Shown: positions 7,841-16,726, counted from the first letter of the stretch. The stretch is DNA of 64,000 nucleotides from Limnohabitans sp. MMS-10A-192 (GCF_003063335.1 NZ_NERX01000001.1:186001-250000); one strand, 5' to 3'. Made by a program: numbers and translations. The notes: a model not told the origin generated them from the letters alone.

Positions 7841-9175
7841 TCAGCCACCTTGTAAATTCACTTTGACCACCATCCCTCCTAGCGATGGGCTTCTCAGGAT
7901 CTCAAAATTCATGTTGTGCAATTCGACCAAGCGTTGCACGATAGACCAGCCTAAGCCTGAGCCTTCTGATTGGGAACCCGGGACACGATAAAAGCGTTGG
8001 CCAAGCTGATCCAGCTGATCAGGCGATAACCCAGGCCCGCTGTCATGGACTTCAAGACATTTGTTCTGTGCGCACAAGCGAACTTCTACACGTGCCCCTT
8101 CAGGGCTGTAGCGCAGAGCGTTGTCAACCAGATTGCGTACCAGCACTCCCATGTGGGCGGCTGGCATGGAAAGGATGACTGGCTCCGGTGCAATCAATTC
8201 CAGGGTTTGCTGTCGCAGCTTGGCCTGATCACTCAATGATGCAAGTGTCTCTGCAATCTCGATGCGTACATCGTGTGGCGCCTCCAATGGCGTTGGCATT
8301 TGCGCCTCTAGTCTGGCCAGCTGAAGCAACTGTTCCACCAGTCTGGTCATCCGATCACAGCCACGCAAGACAGACACCAGCGCTTGTTGACGCTCGGCAT
8401 CATCACGAGCTCCTTGAGCCACCTGGGCCTGCATGCGAATTGCTGCCAGTGGCGTACGCAGTTCGTGAGCTGCATCGGCTGTGAAACGTTTTTCCTGTTC
8501 GAAAGTGCGGTTGACTCGGGCAAATAGCTGGTTGAGTGCGTCAATCAGGGGCTGAATTTCAGGCACACCGCTGTCAGGCACCGGCGTGAGCGCCTGGGGT
8601 TGTCGAGCGGCAATCGCCAAGCCGGTTTGCCGAATCCCGCTCAAAGACTGGTGCACCAGGACCCCAATGAGCAAGCCAAGCACGGGCAAAGCGAGCAGCA
8701 AAGGCCCCACTGCACTGTGAAGTCCAGCACTCAGGATGTCGTTGCGGGCTTGCTCAAGCTCGGCGACATGCACAACAACATCATCGTCTGTTCCTTGTGC
8801 CGTGAAAACCACCCATCGCTTGCCATTGACGGTCTGTTCTGAACGTCCGCTCGCGTGTTCAGGGGCAAATGGTTGCGAGGGGGCCTGAGCGGAACGGCTG
8901 ATCAACTCATTCTCGTGCCAGATTTGATAGGCCACACGAGGTTGATACTTGTGCAGCAAGGGCGTGGTGGTGAAATCGTCACTGTCATGTTCATCGCCGA
9001 TCTGAGCCAGGAGAACTGACGTGGTTTGGGCCAGATGAGCGTCCAGCAGTTCGTCAAGTTCATGGCGAGTCTTGCTCCATGTCAGGGCCAATACGACTCC
9101 CCAGACCACAACAGTTACAGTCACCAGGCCTACTGTGAGCCGCCACTGCAGACTTGAAGTGCGCCAGAGTTTCAC
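7841..9175 (-). CDS. Sensor histidine kinase of the cytochrome operon (QseC/EnvZ-like)
   Basis: 444 residues starting at a GTG that overlaps the stop of the response regulator (GTGA). Order: TM1 (about 15-33), a periplasmic sensor domain of about 120 residues, TM2 (about 155-174), HAMP-like linker, the H-box FTADAAHELRTPLAAI with phospho-acceptor His237, then an ATPase domain with NALRYSPEG, DSGPGLS and GSGLGWSIV. It should autophosphorylate and pass phosphate to the adjacent regulator. Its genes are downstream of, and co-oriented with, an SHP/dihaem cytochrome/b561 set, so the periplasmic domain may sense a redox-related or small-molecule signal. The signal itself cannot be read from the sequence. 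Confidence 0.85.
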   Translation of the reverse strand: MKLWRTSSLQWRLTVGLVTVTVVVWGVVLALTWSKTRHELDELLDAHLAQTTSVLLAQIGDEHDSDDFTTTPLLHKYQPRVAYQIWHENELISRSAQAPSQPFAPEHASGRSEQTVNGKRWVVFTAQGTDDDVVVHVAELEQARNDILSAGLHSAVGPLLLALPVLGLLIGVLVHQSLSGIRQTGLAIAARQPQALTPVPDSGVPEIQPLIDALNQLFARVNRTFEQEKRFTADAAHELRTPLAAIRMQAQVAQGARDDAERQQALVSVLRGCDRMTRLVEQLLQLARLEAQMPTPLEAPHDVRIEIAETLASLSDQAKLRQQTLELIAPEPVILSMPAAHMGVLVRNLVDNALRYSPEGARVEVRLCAQNKCLEVHDSGPGLSPDQLDQLGQRFYRVPGSQSEGSGLGWSIVQRLVELHNMNFEILRSPSLGGMVVKVNLQGG

Positions 9176-9852
9176 GATGCCTCTCCGCTCACTGGTGCAC
9201 GCGACATGCTGTAGCCGACCCCACGCAACGTGTTGATGAGTCCTGGCCAAAATTTTCGGCGCAGGTTGTATATGTGCACCTCTACCGTGTTGCTGGCCAC
9301 TTCGTGGCCCCATTGGTAAAGCTGAGTTTCGAGTTGTTCGCGGCTAAGGACTCGCCCAGCAGACAGCATGAAGATTTGCAGCAGCTCAAATTCACGTGCC
9401 GACAGTTCAACCAGGCGATCCTGCCACCACACTTGACGAGTGGCTGGGTCTAACCGGACTTCGCCCACGCTCAACTGGGCCTGGGTGACACCGTGCGCAC
9501 GACGCACCAGCGCCCTGAGTCTCGCAGAAAGTTCAAGCAAATCTACAGGTTTCACCAAATAATCGTCGGCTCCGGTATCCAAGCCTGCGATGCGATCGCC
9601 CACCGCATCGCGTGCGGTAAGGACCAAAACGGGCGTGGTGATGCCCCGCGAGCGCACCGTTTGCAAAGTCTGTATGCCATCTTGCCTGGGTAAGCCAAGA
9701 TCAAGCACCACCGCCTGGTGCTGAGCCAATAACATCTCTCGCTCGGCGGCCATGCCGTCGCGCACCCAATCAACCTGCCAGCCCTGCTGCTGCAAGCCTA
9801 ACTTCAGGCCCGAGCCCAGTAGCTCATCGTCCTCGGCAAGCAATACACGCAT
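9172..9852 (-). CDS. OmpR/PhoB-family response regulator (QseB-like)
   Basis: 226 residues. The receiver domain has the acidic pair D8/D9, phospho-acceptor Asp51 (VVLDLGLPRQDG), the switch threonine in LVLTARD and the conserved Lys in LVKPVDL. The C-terminal winged helix is of OmpR type (LSAREFELLQIFM ... VEVHIYNLRRKF). It overlaps the kinase gene by 4 bp and follows the cytochrome b561 gene by 9 bp, so it belongs to the same transcription unit and probably regulates it. Confidence 0.9.
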   Translation of the reverse strand: MRVLLAEDDELLGSGLKLGLQQQGWQVDWVRDGMAAEREMLLAQHQAVVLDLGLPRQDGIQTLQTVRSRGITTPVLVLTARDAVGDRIAGLDTGADDYLVKPVDLLELSARLRALVRRAHGVTQAQLSVGEVRLDPATRQVWWQDRLVELSAREFELLQIFMLSAGRVLSREQLETQLYQWGHEVASNTVEVHIYNLRRKFWPGLINTLRGVGYSMSRAPVSGEAS

Positions 9853-9861
9853 TCCTAGCCC

Positions 9862-10602
9862 TTAATCGTCGTCACCATCGCTCGATTGTGACCGCTCCCC
9901 TGTTGGGTGTAGCCAACTCGAAACAGCATCGGGGGCATCTCGCCTGATGCTCGCGGCTTTCCACTGCCAGCCCCAGAAAATCAGCACCAGTGCAAGCAAG
10001 AGAATAGCCAGACCACCCAGGTTATGTCGAACCAGATCAGGGCCTCTGCCTGGCACACGCCCGCTCAACATGGGCGTCGCCAGATTGCGCTGCTGAAGCA
10101 GACTCAGAACGAGCACACCCCCCACATGCGCCAGGACAGCCAGCAGCATCAAGTTGCTGAAAAATTCATGCACATCTTCCAGCCACTCGCCTGAAAGCTC
10201 CATATAGGTGGCATACCCCGAGGCCACGACCGGCAGCAGCGTTATCAATAAAAGTGCCACGCTGGACGCAAGCAGAAGATTTTGGGCCTGTCGCCAGTTC
10301 GGCTGTCCGACCCGCGCCGCAGCCAACCATAGCCCCAGCCCGCGCAATTTACCCCACAGGGAGGACCAACGCGCCGATCGCGGCCCAACAAAGCCCCAAA
10401 GTAGGCGCAAAAACCACAAGCCGCCAGCGGTGTAGCCCAGCACCACATGGACAAGCCGCAGTCGCTCCAAATCAGCGGTGATGTATGCCCCGAGAAAAGA
10501 CAATGCCAGCAAAACATGCCAGACCCGCATGAAAGCGTCCACAGTGCGACGGGTTGGCACACCTGAAGTGGCAGTCAGTGAGGTTGGGGTGTCAATGTTC
10601 AT
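9862..10602 (-). CDS. Cytochrome b561-family membrane protein
   Basis: About 246 residues. Hydrophobic segments near residues 20-40, 45-65, 90-120 and 140-160 fit a four-helix di-haem b-type cytochrome, followed by a fifth short hydrophobic segment near the C-terminus (LGGLAILLLALVLIFWGWQW). Histidines in the helices (RVWHVLLAL, RLVHVVLGY, VHEFFSN, LAHVGGVL) are the likely haem ligands. It would pass electrons between the quinone pool and the periplasmic dihaem cytochrome encoded just upstream. Start is ATG 10602; an in-frame TTG at 10620 would add six residues. Confidence 0.85.
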   Translation of the reverse strand: MNIDTPTSLTATSGVPTRRTVDAFMRVWHVLLALSFLGAYITADLERLRLVHVVLGYTAGGLWFLRLLWGFVGPRSARWSSLWGKLRGLGLWLAAARVGQPNWRQAQNLLLASSVALLLITLLPVVASGYATYMELSGEWLEDVHEFFSNLMLLAVLAHVGGVLVLSLLQQRNLATPMLSGRVPGRGPDLVRHNLGGLAILLLALVLIFWGWQWKAASIRRDAPDAVSSWLHPTGERSQSSDGDDD

Positions 10603-10626
10603 ACAGTGGTCTGATTTCAAAAGGTA

Positions 10627-11082
10627 TCAACGTGGCAAGCGAATCTGATGGTCATCAAACTGTCCTTGTGCTGCCTGAACATGACAAGCCTGGCACTGAG
10701 CTGCACTGCGAACTTTGGGGTGCTGCCACGTGTTGGGATCAACCTTGCGATGCTCGCGGACAAACCAGCTTGAACGGGTGATTCGATCCTCTGGGGGAGC
10801 TTCGCGCATCCGTCGTCCTGTACCGCTGTTTGCAGTCAGCCAGGCATTGATTTGACGCACGCTGTCTGCGTCCATCGTTGCATCACTGCCGTAGTGCTTC
10901 TCCAGGCCACCCATGATCCGCTGCCAGGATTGGGCTGGCAAAAACCCTGGCGGGTAGGCGACATGACAGGCTGCGCATTCAGCCGTATAGCGCTCGGGCA
11001 CCTGCGACGGCATACGAGGGCCATCGGCGTGGGCTATTCCTGTCAATGACAGGACGATCAAGAAGCAAAGGCGTTTGTTCAT
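10627..11082 (-). CDS. Dihaem cytochrome c (DHC-like)
   Basis: 151 residues with a signal peptide (LCFLIVLSLTGIAHA) and two CxxCH haem sites, CAACH near the N-terminus and CQACH near the C-terminus. The size and the haem spacing match the dihaem cytochrome c family that partners SHP. Its ATG overlaps the stop of the SHP-like gene (ATGA), showing translational coupling. As a periplasmic carrier it should connect the membrane cytochrome b561 (next gene) to the SHP-like protein. Confidence 0.85.
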   Translation of the reverse strand: MNKRLCFLIVLSLTGIAHADGPRMPSQVPERYTAECAACHVAYPPGFLPAQSWQRIMGGLEKHYGSDATMDADSVRQINAWLTANSGTGRRMREAPPEDRITRSSWFVREHRKVDPNTWQHPKVRSAAQCQACHVQAAQGQFDDHQIRLPR

Positions 11083-11489
11083 TTCAATGAGATCAGGTAA
11101 GCGATGACATCGGTCTTTTCCTGTGCAGTGCATTCACGCGAGAAAACATCCTTGCAATTGCGTCGAAACCATTTGTCCACTTTGGCCTGATCTGTCAGTC
11201 GTTGCGGATTGATGGCCGGTGCCAATGGTGCGATGTGTTTGTGGGTTGATGCATGGCGCCCATCGCGCACGGGCGGCTCACCATGGCACGAGGCGCAAGA
11301 CCACTCGCCTTGTTGACGAGTCCAGAGCGCCTGCCCACGCTGCGCACTGGCAGGCTGCTGTGCCTGCTGCTGCCAACGCGCCAGCTCTTGAGAAGGACTG
11401 GTGTCGGCGGCCTTGGAACTGGCACATGCCAACACAAGACCCAGCATTAACAATTGCACCCGAAACCGCTTTGCATTGATTTTTTCCAT
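11079..11489 (-). CDS. SHP-like / cytochrome c''-like monohaem cytochrome (DUF1924)
   Basis: 136 residues with a signal peptide (LLMLGLVLACASSKAA) and one haem site CASCH at 65-69. A downstream RRNCKDVFSREC places Asn111 directly before Cys112, with a second cysteine, Cys120, eight residues later. In sphaeroides haem protein (SHP) the sixth haem ligand is an asparagine beside a disulfide; in cytochrome c'' it is a histidine in the same place. This protein therefore looks like the Asn-ligated SHP type, whose haem opens to bind O2 or NO. It is the first gene of a five-gene operon with DHC, b561 and a two-component system. Confidence 0.8.
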   Translation of the reverse strand: MEKINAKRFRVQLLMLGLVLACASSKAADTSPSQELARWQQQAQQPASAQRGQALWTRQQGEWSCASCHGEPPVRDGRHASTHKHIAPLAPAINPQRLTDQAKVDKWFRRNCKDVFSRECTAQEKTDVIAYLISLK

Positions 11490-11593
11490 GCCTCAAGGCT
11501 AACGATGCCAGATGAAATCCCGCTTAAGCCGCTGAGCCCCCTTGCGCTGCACCACAACTGAATAAAGTTGATCTAATTTGTCAAGAATGTTTG

Positions 11594-11614
11594 AAATGTG
11601 CATTTTGCACATTT
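11594..11614. promoter_or_regulatory. Inverted repeat in the divergent redox-operon promoter region
   Basis: AAATGTGCA at 11594-11602 and TGCACATTT at 11606-11614 are exact reverse complements with a 3-bp centre. The site is 26 bp in front of the DUF6502 start and about 105 bp from the start of the divergent SHP operon. Its position overlaps where a promoter for the plus-strand operon would lie, so a repressor site is likely. Confidence 0.55.
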
Positions 11615-11639
11615 ATACTTGCGCTAACGGACCTTCATC

Positions 11640-12521
11640 ATGACCAACCAGTTATCTCCGGATGGATTGCAATCAGAGCAGCAAGCACTCTTGGCAGTGC
11701 TTGAGCAACTGCTCAGCCCTTTGGCCAAGCTTTGTTTGGCCAAAGGTGTGTCTATTCAAGCGGCAGAAGAGATGATGCGGCGTGCCTTCGTTCAGGCAGC
11801 TACTGAAGATTGCGATGGACTGAACCCCGCCCGATTGACCAGTCGTATCAGCACGATGACGGGTCTAACGCGCCGCGAAGTAGCCCGTTTGCAATCGGAA
11901 GATGCACCTGCCCGTCCTCAAACCAGAACGGTCGCCACGGATGTCCTGACTTATTGGACAACGCAGTCCGACTACGTCAACAAGAAGGGCTTACCCATCC
12001 AAATCCCTAGAACGGGAGAGGCTCCGAGCTTCGAGATGCTTGCCGCATCTGTAACCAAGGACGTACATCCCAAGTCCATCTTGGCCGACATGGTTCGTCT
12101 TGGCCTTGTGGCGCACAACACGAAAAACGACACCGTCTCGGTGGTAGACGCGATCTTCGTGCCCAAAAAAGATTGGCCGCAGATGGTGGGCTTCATAGGT
12201 GCCAATGTAGGCGACCACTTGCGGGCAAGCGTAGACAACGTGCTCCATGACGGGGGTGAACATTTCGAACAGGCCTTGCTGGCCGATGAACTCTCTGAAG
12301 AGTCATTGGAGGCCGCCAAATCAATGATCACTGCCCAATGGCGCGACTTGCTGACTCAGCTTGGTCCGCAGTTGCAGTCGCTCATGGATGAAGACAAGGC
12401 CAAGGGCAGACAAAAAAACCAGCAACTGCGCATAGGCCTTTACTCTTACAAAAGCGCTATGCAGACAAATCAACCCGGACCGAAAGGCCCCGCACAAGAG
12501 GAATCAAATGAGAAAAATTAA
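11640..12521 (+). CDS. DUF6502 family protein
   Basis: 293 residues, no signal peptide or membrane segment, so cytoplasmic. The sequence fits DUF6502: an N-terminal helical part (LLSPLAKLCLAKGVSIQAAEEMM), a segment resembling a helix-turn-helix (SRISTMTGLTRREVARL), and a winged region with LAASVTKDVHPKSILADMVRLGLV. These hints suggest nucleic-acid binding, possibly regulation of the downstream genes. The function is unknown. It overlaps the next gene by 14 bp and heads an operon ending in an FccB-like flavoprotein. Confidence 0.7.
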   Translation: MTNQLSPDGLQSEQQALLAVLEQLLSPLAKLCLAKGVSIQAAEEMMRRAFVQAATEDCDGLNPARLTSRISTMTGLTRREVARLQSEDAPARPQTRTVATDVLTYWTTQSDYVNKKGLPIQIPRTGEAPSFEMLAASVTKDVHPKSILADMVRLGLVAHNTKNDTVSVVDAIFVPKKDWPQMVGFIGANVGDHLRASVDNVLHDGGEHFEQALLADELSEESLEAAKSMITAQWRDLLTQLGPQLQSLMDEDKAKGRQKNQQLRIGLYSYKSAMQTNQPGPKGPAQEESNEKN

Positions 12522-13701
12522 GCGGGTGCTGTGCACGCGAAGAACCGCCTTGTTAGGAATTGCAGGTGCCATCGCAGAAATCACTGGCTGCGGGGGTGGT
12601 GGTACGGATGTCGCTGGACTTTCCAGCGGTGGGACTGGCTCATTCACATCCGGAACGATCAGCGGTTTCGGGTCCATCATCGTCAATGGGATACGTTACA
12701 ACGACGACAACGCTTCAATACTCTCGCGAGATGATTCAAACGCCAACAATCAAGCGCTTGAATTGGGTATGGTCGTCAACATCGAGGGTTCGGCAGTCAC
12801 CCCGCCAGCAAACGCAACTGGTTTGCCAACGGCTACGGCCTACCGGATCACCTACGGTAGCGAGTGGATTGGCCCAGTGAGTAACAAAGGTGCAACAACC
12901 TTTGAAATTTTGGGTCACACCGTCGATGTCTTGGCGACGACCTTCTTTGGTGGGGCAGTACAGCAGTTCGCTGATTTGACGACGGCCCACTTTGTGGAAA
13001 TTTATGGCTTTGTCGATCAAGTGGATGGTCACATACAGGCAAGCCGAATTGAAGTCTCGCTGGTTCAACCCACGTCGTACAAGCTCAGTGGCGCCATTTC
13101 GCAGATCAATGCAGCAGGTCGGAGTGCAAATCTTGGGCTCATCGCGATCAACTGGTCTTCGGCCGCAGCTTTACCAGCTGGTACAGCCGATGGGAGTTTT
13201 GTTCGTGTTCGCTTGAATCCGATCCCATCGGGCGCTGTTTGGACAGCATCTCAGATTGATTTGTTGAATTCTCCTCTTGCTGATTTGCAAGATGACCACG
13301 ATTACGAAGCAGAAGTCCATGGGAGCATCACTTCCTATCAATCGAGCTCTAGCTTCGTTGTGAATGGAATTCCTGTGAATGCCGCATCGGCCCGAATCAC
13401 GGGCACCTTGGCTGCTGGAGTCGTGGTGGAAGTAGAGGGAAATATCCGAGCCGGCCAGTTGATTGCCAGCAAGGTACAGGTCAAAACCTCATCAGAGATC
13501 GAATCCCAGGAATTCGAGTTCTATGGCGTGATCAGCAACGTGACCGCCCAGACCTTCGAGGTTCGCGGTCAGACCTTTTATTACGACAGCAGCACAGAAA
13601 ACAGAAGCTTACTGACGAGAACCCCTTTGCCATATGTAGAGGTCAAGGCCAGCCGAAGCAATGGACGCTGGTACGCCTTTGAAATTGACCTCGAAGACTA
13701 A
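12508..13701 (+). CDS. DUF5666 domain-containing lipoprotein
   Basis: 397 residues. The N-terminus combines a twin-arginine-like stretch (CTRRTALLGIAGA) with a lipobox (EITGC, then GGGG), so export as a lipoprotein is likely, perhaps by Tat. The mature part is built of repeated beta-rich units of 60-80 residues with recurring G-S-I/T-S-x-x-G-F-x-V-N-G and V-x-V-E-G motifs, as in DUF5666 (OB-like) proteins. No catalytic residues are recognisable. It sits between a DUF6502 gene and a haem lipoprotein; a scaffolding or binding role at the cell surface is inference. Confidence 0.75.
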   Translation: MRKIKRVLCTRRTALLGIAGAIAEITGCGGGGTDVAGLSSGGTGSFTSGTISGFGSIIVNGIRYNDDNASILSRDDSNANNQALELGMVVNIEGSAVTPPANATGLPTATAYRITYGSEWIGPVSNKGATTFEILGHTVDVLATTFFGGAVQQFADLTTAHFVEIYGFVDQVDGHIQASRIEVSLVQPTSYKLSGAISQINAAGRSANLGLIAINWSSAAALPAGTADGSFVRVRLNPIPSGAVWTASQIDLLNSPLADLQDDHDYEAEVHGSITSYQSSSSFVVNGIPVNAASARITGTLAAGVVVEVEGNIRAGQLIASKVQVKTSSEIESQEFEFYGVISNVTAQTFEVRGQTFYYDSSTENRSLLTRTPLPYVEVKASRSNGRWYAFEIDLED

Positions 13702-13722
13702 ATTGCCCATCAGGAGAAAACT

Positions 13723-14943
13723 ATGTCACACATCAAATTCAAAAAGAAGAAGCTCTCAATGCTCGTCCTGGCCGCTATCGCTGCTTCCCTCGCTGCTTGT
13801 GGCGGTGGTGGTGGCGGATCTGGGCCATTGGCAGCAGCCAACACCCTGACTGGAGTAGCCGTTGACGGCTACATACAGGGTGCCACAGTGTTCCTGGATA
13901 TCAATCGCAACGGTTTAGCCGATGCAGGTGAGCCAAGCACTACAACCGACCTTAACGGTCGTTACGCGCTTGACTACAGCTCCGTGACAGGTTCTGTGTC
14001 TGGCCTTCCTATCGTGGTAACTGGTGGCGTGGACTCGGATACGGGTTTTGCTTTCGCTGGAAAGTTATCTGCGCCAGTTGAATCGGTAAGTCAGGCGCAG
14101 GTGGTCACACCGATGACAACCCTCGTCGATGCGATGGTCGCGCAAGGTCTTGCCGCAGATGTGCCAACAGCAAAGCAAAAAGTGGCCAGTGCGCTGGGGT
14201 TGACTGTGGACCAGCTTGCTGCTGACCCTGTTGCAGCGATTGCCAACAATCCGGGGATCTATACAACAGCAGTAGCCTTGCAAAGATCTATCCAGATGTT
14301 GGCCAGTGCAAATGCTCGAACTGGTGAGGCCTCACACGAGTCACAGGAAAGAGTTGTCCGAGCACTTGCCACGGCCATCCGGTCTCAGACCTCCGCAGTT
14401 GATGTCAGTCAGCTTGTTGCCACTTTGCCACTGCAAAGCTCGGCGGCGGCTCAAGAACTGGCATCAGCACTGAGTAACTCGGTCAGAACAGGCGTGAACT
14501 CTGGTGGTCATGACGGAGCCAAAGCAGCACTCAAGGCCATGGATGAGGTGCGTACACGCATGGAGTCCGACCACGATTACAGCTTGGCACGTGCGGCCAA
14601 CAAAATTGACTCAGAGCGTGGGAAAAGCACATCCCGTCCCTATTACCAACTGACTCAAAACAGTTCCAGCACAACTGCGGTCAACACCATTCGCAATATT
14701 TCAGGTACTGCCGGAACAACGCGAACGCAGCCTACAAATACTGCGGGGCGATTGCTGGCATCCAATTGCTTTCAGTGTCACGGCACAGGCGGTGTTGGAG
14801 GGTTTGACAGCATCCGGGGCAAGGAAGCCTCTGAGGTGCGTGAATACCTGAGTCAATCCGCCAACAGTTCCATCATGGCCGCACATGCGCAGGGCTACAC
14901 GACAGCTCAGCTCAACGCGATCATCTCTTACCTGCAACAGTGA
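13723..14943 (+). CDS. Lipoprotein with a C-terminal FccA-like cytochrome c domain
   Basis: 406 residues. The lipobox LAAC (Cys26) is followed by a glycine run. Residues about 40-90 form an SdrD/carboxypeptidase-regulatory-like beta domain with the acidic loop LDINRNGLADAGEP, probably calcium binding. The middle 200 residues are helical and unassigned. The C-terminal 60 residues are a monohaem cytochrome: CFQCH at 349-353 and a candidate axial Met385 in SIMAAHAQGYTTAQLNAI, closely resembling the haem domain of FccA. The next gene is an FccB-type flavoprotein, so this is likely its electron acceptor, tethered to the membrane. Confidence 0.75.
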   Translation: MSHIKFKKKKLSMLVLAAIAASLAACGGGGGGSGPLAAANTLTGVAVDGYIQGATVFLDINRNGLADAGEPSTTTDLNGRYALDYSSVTGSVSGLPIVVTGGVDSDTGFAFAGKLSAPVESVSQAQVVTPMTTLVDAMVAQGLAADVPTAKQKVASALGLTVDQLAADPVAAIANNPGIYTTAVALQRSIQMLASANARTGEASHESQERVVRALATAIRSQTSAVDVSQLVATLPLQSSAAAQELASALSNSVRTGVNSGGHDGAKAALKAMDEVRTRMESDHDYSLARAANKIDSERGKSTSRPYYQLTQNSSSTTAVNTIRNISGTAGTTRTQPTNTAGRLLASNCFQCHGTGGVGGFDSIRGKEASEVREYLSQSANSSIMAAHAQGYTTAQLNAIISYLQQ

Positions 14944-14960
14944 TTTGGGAGGAAAAAATC

Positions 14961-16385
14961 ATGAGAACAAACACTACGCCTTCACGCCGAAAAATGCTGA
15001 TGTTGGCCGCTGCTGCGGTCACCACAGGAATCATCCCCATCTTGGGACATACCGACGACGACAGCCATGAGGACTATGACTCTGATGGGAAATACGCATC
15101 TGGCAACAACACTACTTTTGCTCTTGCTAACACTGGATTGACTGCCAACATCGTCGTAATAGGTGGTGGCATGGCAGGCGTGAGTGTCGCTAAATATCTG
15201 CGGCTGTGGGGCGGCGCAGGTATCAAGGTGACTTTGGTCGAACCTAGCCTGACCTACACCTCCAACATTATGAGCAACCTGGTGCTGAACAACACCAGAA
15301 CCATGAGCAGTTTGGCTTATGGCTACACCAGTGTTGCGACCAAGTATGGTGTTGTGATCAAGCAAGCGGCCGTACAAAGCATCAACACCACCGCCAAGTC
15401 CGTAGCCTTGTCGGATGGAAGCACATTGGCCTATGACCGACTGATTGTTGCGCCGGGCGTTGATTTCATGGACGCATATGGCCTCACCCAATCGGATTAC
15501 GAGAACAAGACACCACATGCTTGGCGGGCAGGACCACAGACTGAGCTTCTGCGTACACAGTTAGCCAACATGTCGAACAATGGCACATTTGTGATGACCA
15601 TTCCCAAGGCGCCCTACCGCTGCCCACCTGGGCCTTACGAGCGGGCGTGTTTGGTGGCGGACTTTCTGAAGAACTACAAGGGTTCTGCTTCAAAAGTCAT
15701 CATCCTGGATGAAAACGCATCCATCCAAGCTGAGGTGGATAACTTCACATACGCTTTCAACTCTATTCACAGAGGTGTCATTGACTACCGCCCTGGTGTC
15801 ACCAACATCCAAATCAACCCGGACACCAAGGTAGTGACTTACACAGACCAACTTCTTGTAAGCCAGTCCATCAATGCCCAGGTGGTTAATCCGATCCCCC
15901 CACACAGAGCTGCGGGCAGTGCACCTGGTAGTTGGCTAGCAAATGCCGGATTGAACAACAGCTCCTCGAACGGTGTACCTGATGGTCGTTGGTGTGTTGT
16001 GGATGTGCTCAGCTACGAATCGACGGCAGTCGCTGGCGTTCACGTGATTGGGGATGCATCCAGCTGCGGATTGCCAAAGGCAGGGCATGTGGCCAATCAG
16101 GAAGCCAAGATCTGTGCCGATGCAATCATCCGGATTGCGGGGGGGCAGGCACCTGACAGTGGACCAGTAGCTAACTCTGCCTGTTATTCGCCCATTACTG
16201 CTTCTACAGCATCATGGCTGACTGCTGTGTATCAATACGACGCAAGCACTCGCAGGATGGCTATTGCGTCCAACGGTGGTGTCACTTCAGGGGCCAGGGC
16301 AACGGAAGCGGCGAGTATCACTAATGGAAATTTCAGGCAGATGAATACCTGGTTCAATACCCTGATGGGCGACACGTTTTCTTGA
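14961..16385 (+). CDS. FccB-type flavoprotein (sulfide dehydrogenase flavocytochrome c flavin subunit-like)
   Basis: 474 residues with a Tat signal (PSRRKMLMLAAAAVTTG). The FAD-binding VVIGGGMAG is at 65-73, a second nucleotide-domain glycine-rich region follows, and the C-terminus has the FCSD flavin-binding region. The CPPGPYERA motif and the later SACYS hold the two cysteines that form the redox disulfide in FccB. Where FccB has a covalent FAD-linking cysteine (motif TCYLSN) this protein has SNIMSN, placing Asn102 at the cysteine. It probably oxidises sulfide or a related sulfur compound in the periplasm, with non-covalent FAD. GGGAGG before ATG 14961 sets the start. Confidence 0.75.
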   Translation: MRTNTTPSRRKMLMLAAAAVTTGIIPILGHTDDDSHEDYDSDGKYASGNNTTFALANTGLTANIVVIGGGMAGVSVAKYLRLWGGAGIKVTLVEPSLTYTSNIMSNLVLNNTRTMSSLAYGYTSVATKYGVVIKQAAVQSINTTAKSVALSDGSTLAYDRLIVAPGVDFMDAYGLTQSDYENKTPHAWRAGPQTELLRTQLANMSNNGTFVMTIPKAPYRCPPGPYERACLVADFLKNYKGSASKVIILDENASIQAEVDNFTYAFNSIHRGVIDYRPGVTNIQINPDTKVVTYTDQLLVSQSINAQVVNPIPPHRAAGSAPGSWLANAGLNNSSSNGVPDGRWCVVDVLSYESTAVAGVHVIGDASSCGLPKAGHVANQEAKICADAIIRIAGGQAPDSGPVANSACYSPITASTASWLTAVYQYDASTRRMAIASNGGVTSGARATEAASITNGNFRQMNTWFNTLMGDTFS

Positions 16386-16726
16386 TCGCAAAAAGGGTTC
16401 AACTGGATATGTTTTGAAGCTTAAAGGGGCTGCAGAAGACTGCTTTTGGGGAGAAGAATGAGTGTCTGCATGTGGCCGAATGCGTGAGGTCACTGTGCCG
16501 CCTTGAATGGCCGCTCTCGCTGCATTGCAGTCACACAACCAGCGGCAGGCGCTTATCGATTCGCGCAGGTTAATGGACTGACTGCCGCCCCTCGAACAGC
16601 GCCTGCTTAAAATCTGTCCACTGCACAGCCCGGGACGCGCGGCAACGTGGTGCTCGCCCTCCCCCGCTCACGCGGGGCCAGGGGATTCGGCCGCGACTTG
16701 TTTCACACCTTGCCCAGGACAAGTCC
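16386..16726. other. 341-bp intergenic region with no recognised feature
   Basis: Between the FccB-like gene and the 8-oxoguanine deaminase gene. Stop codons occur in all frames at short intervals. I see no convincing promoter boxes, no tRNA and no terminator hairpin with a T-run. No TGTATACA operator is present in front of the deaminase gene. The stretch may be decayed coding DNA, but nothing in it is identifiable. Confidence 0.5.
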
